Source of the DNA: CAYPIE01 sp964410665
Lineage (GTDB): Bacteria; Planctomycetota; Planctomycetia; Gemmatales; Gemmataceae
NCBI GenBank assembly: GCA_964410665.1
Contig: CAYPIE010000165.1
Span: forward strand, 1 to 8,161
Direction: 5' to 3'
DNA length: 8,161 nt
Below the pieces are notes generated by a model. The model saw only the letters and a list, made by a program, of their open reading frames with translations. It did no database searches and was not told where the DNA came from. Below are positions 7,108 to 8,161 of this stretch, in pieces. The position numbers were made by a program, and so were the translations under genes. How positions within the stretch are numbered: the first letter of the stretch is position 1; each line of letters opens with the position of its first letter.

Positions 7108-8161
7108 ATGTCGAAAGGAAAAATCCGATTGAAATCCCTTCTTACTTCTATCGCGGTTGTCTGGGTTGCGTTGCCAAATGCCACCGCGGCAAAACGCCCT
7201 AACATCGTCTTTATCCTGGTGGACGATCAAGGCTATTACGACCTTGGCTGTTATGGTGCCACGGAAGTCAAGACGCCGCGGATTGATGCGATGGCTCAGG
7301 AGGGAATCCGCTTCACCGATTACTATGCCGCAGCACCGATCTGCAGTCCTTCACGGGCCGGCCTGTTAACCGGCTGTTATCCACGGAGGATCGGCAACCA
7401 CATCTGGGTCCATCGAGCGGATTCACGCAGCGGCATCCACCCGGATGAACTAACACTCGCTGAATTACTGAAATCTAACGGTTATGCCACGGCCTGCATC
7501 GGCAAATGGCACCTGGGCTTCGATGCGAAATTCCTTCCACGTGCGCAGGGGTTCGATCACTACTTCGGACTGCTCCACAACCTGGACCCTGTGGAGGTTG
7601 TGTACTTCGGCGAAAAGGGAGTGCCGCTGCTGCGCAACGGCAAGGTGGTACAGCAACCCGCCGATCCGAATGAACTGACGCAGCGCTACACCGACGAAGC
7701 ACGCACGTTCATGGAACGCCATCGTGACGAACCATTCTTTGTCTATCTCCCTCACACCATGCTTCACGCGCCGTTGGGCGTGAGCAAGCGGTTTCGCGAC
7801 ACTTCGCAGTTCGGCGAGTACGGGGATGCGATTCAGGAACTCGATCACCATGTCGGCCGCATCTTGGACAAGCTGAAGGAACTGCGAATCGACGATCACA
7901 CGGTGGTCGTTTACGCCTCCGACAACGGCCGCGGGCCTGGACGCACATCGACGCAGCCACTCCGCGGCCACAAACTATCGACGTATGAAGCGGGGATTCG
8001 CGTGCCGGCCATCGCGTGGGGCCCGGGTGTCGGGGTAATGTCTGGAGCTACTTCCCGCGAGGTCGTCCGGGCCATGGACTGGTACCCCACCCTGGCAACG
8101 CTCGCAGGTGTGGTCGTCCCAGAAGGACGCGTGATTGATGGGCGGGACATCGCACCGCTGC
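7108..8161 (+). CDS. Secreted type I (formylglycine) sulfatase, 3' end beyond window
   Basis: Hydrolyses sulfate esters, probably in the periplasm or outside the cell; the substrate is not evident. The 351 visible residues are in one clean frame. Residues 1-28 are a Sec signal peptide (basic MSKGKIRLK, hydrophobic core, NATAA before KRPN). NIVFILVDDQG contains metal ligands Asp39-Asp40. ICSPSRAGLLTG holds the C-x-P-S-R signature with Cys79, the residue converted to formylglycine, and Arg83. GYATACIGKWHLG (125-137) is the second signature, with Lys133 and His135. His220 (LHAP), Asp272-Asn273 (SDNG) and Lys289 (RGHK) complete the usual active site. Every key residue is present. TGA 7102-7104 lies in frame just upstream, so ATG 7108 is the first possible start; no strong ribosome site is visible. 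It lies directly after a probable sulfatase tail and diverges from the heme/DUF1552/G8 set. The C-terminal subdomain lies outside the window. Confidence 0.95.
   Translation, partial: MSKGKIRLKSLLTSIAVVWVALPNATAAKRPNIVFILVDDQGYYDLGCYGATEVKTPRIDAMAQEGIRFTDYYAAAPICSPSRAGLLTGCYPRRIGNHIWVHRADSRSGIHPDELTLAELLKSNGYATACIGKWHLGFDAKFLPRAQGFDHYFGLLHNLDPVEVVYFGEKGVPLLRNGKVVQQPADPNELTQRYTDEARTFMERHRDEPFFVYLPHTMLHAPLGVSKRFRDTSQFGEYGDAIQELDHHVGRILDKLKELRIDDHTVVVYASDNGRGPGRTSTQPLRGHKLSTYEAGIRVPAIAWGPGVGVMSGATSREVVRAMDWYPTLATLAGVVVPEGRVIDGRDIAPL

Noticed and set aside
7465..7971. A 168-codon minus-strand frame
   Set aside because: It is antisense to the sulfatase, which has all its signature residues in one continuous frame.

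Overview
The window looks like a piece of a Planctomycetota chromosome. It carries a two-heme PSCyt1/DUF1592-DUF1588-DUF1585 protein next to a twin-arginine-exported DUF1552 protein, and a Sec-exported type I sulfatase. Planctomycetes encode these families in large numbers. Nothing in the sequence places it more precisely than the phylum, and no gene is close enough to a named model gene to deserve a symbol.

Layout. (1) Positions 161-5646, minus strand: a three-gene set reading right to left. First is the DUF1592-type cytochrome-like protein (5646-3553, intact), then the DUF1552 protein (3498-2139, one frame break), then a G8-domain beta-helix protein resembling vertebrate CEMIP/TMEM2 (2090 or 2066 to 161, two frame breaks). 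Gaps are about 50 nt and each gene has a purine-rich ribosome binding site, so they look like one operon. (2) Positions 5647-5965: the operon leader, with three copies of a CGGCTC(A/G)CGT motif. (3) Positions 5966-7104, plus strand: a gene graveyard. I read, in order, an ECF sigma factor fragment, an imperfect inverted repeat around an AT-rich core, the N-terminus of a phage-type terminase large subunit running straight into what looks like a portal-protein C-terminus, a 24-codon stub, and a probable sulfatase C-terminal tail. (4) 7108 to the window end, plus strand: the first 351 residues of an intact sulfatase, divergent from the operon and cut by the window edge.

How the genes may work together. 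All four main products look exported (Sec or Tat). A heme protein and its DUF1552 companion, a TMEM2-like beta-helix and a sulfatase would fit extracytoplasmic handling of a sulfated or uronic-acid polysaccharide, but this is inference from family and context only.

Quality note. The two damaged operon genes carry three single-base indels, all in short runs of one base, plus an in-frame stop at codon 3 of the G8 gene. The neighbouring DUF1592 and sulfatase frames are clean. Sequencing error and recent pseudogenisation both fit; read mapping would decide. The decay in 5966-7104 involves large deletions and is much more likely to be real. I saw no tRNA, rRNA, CRISPR array or intact mobile element, and no clearly new biological system.
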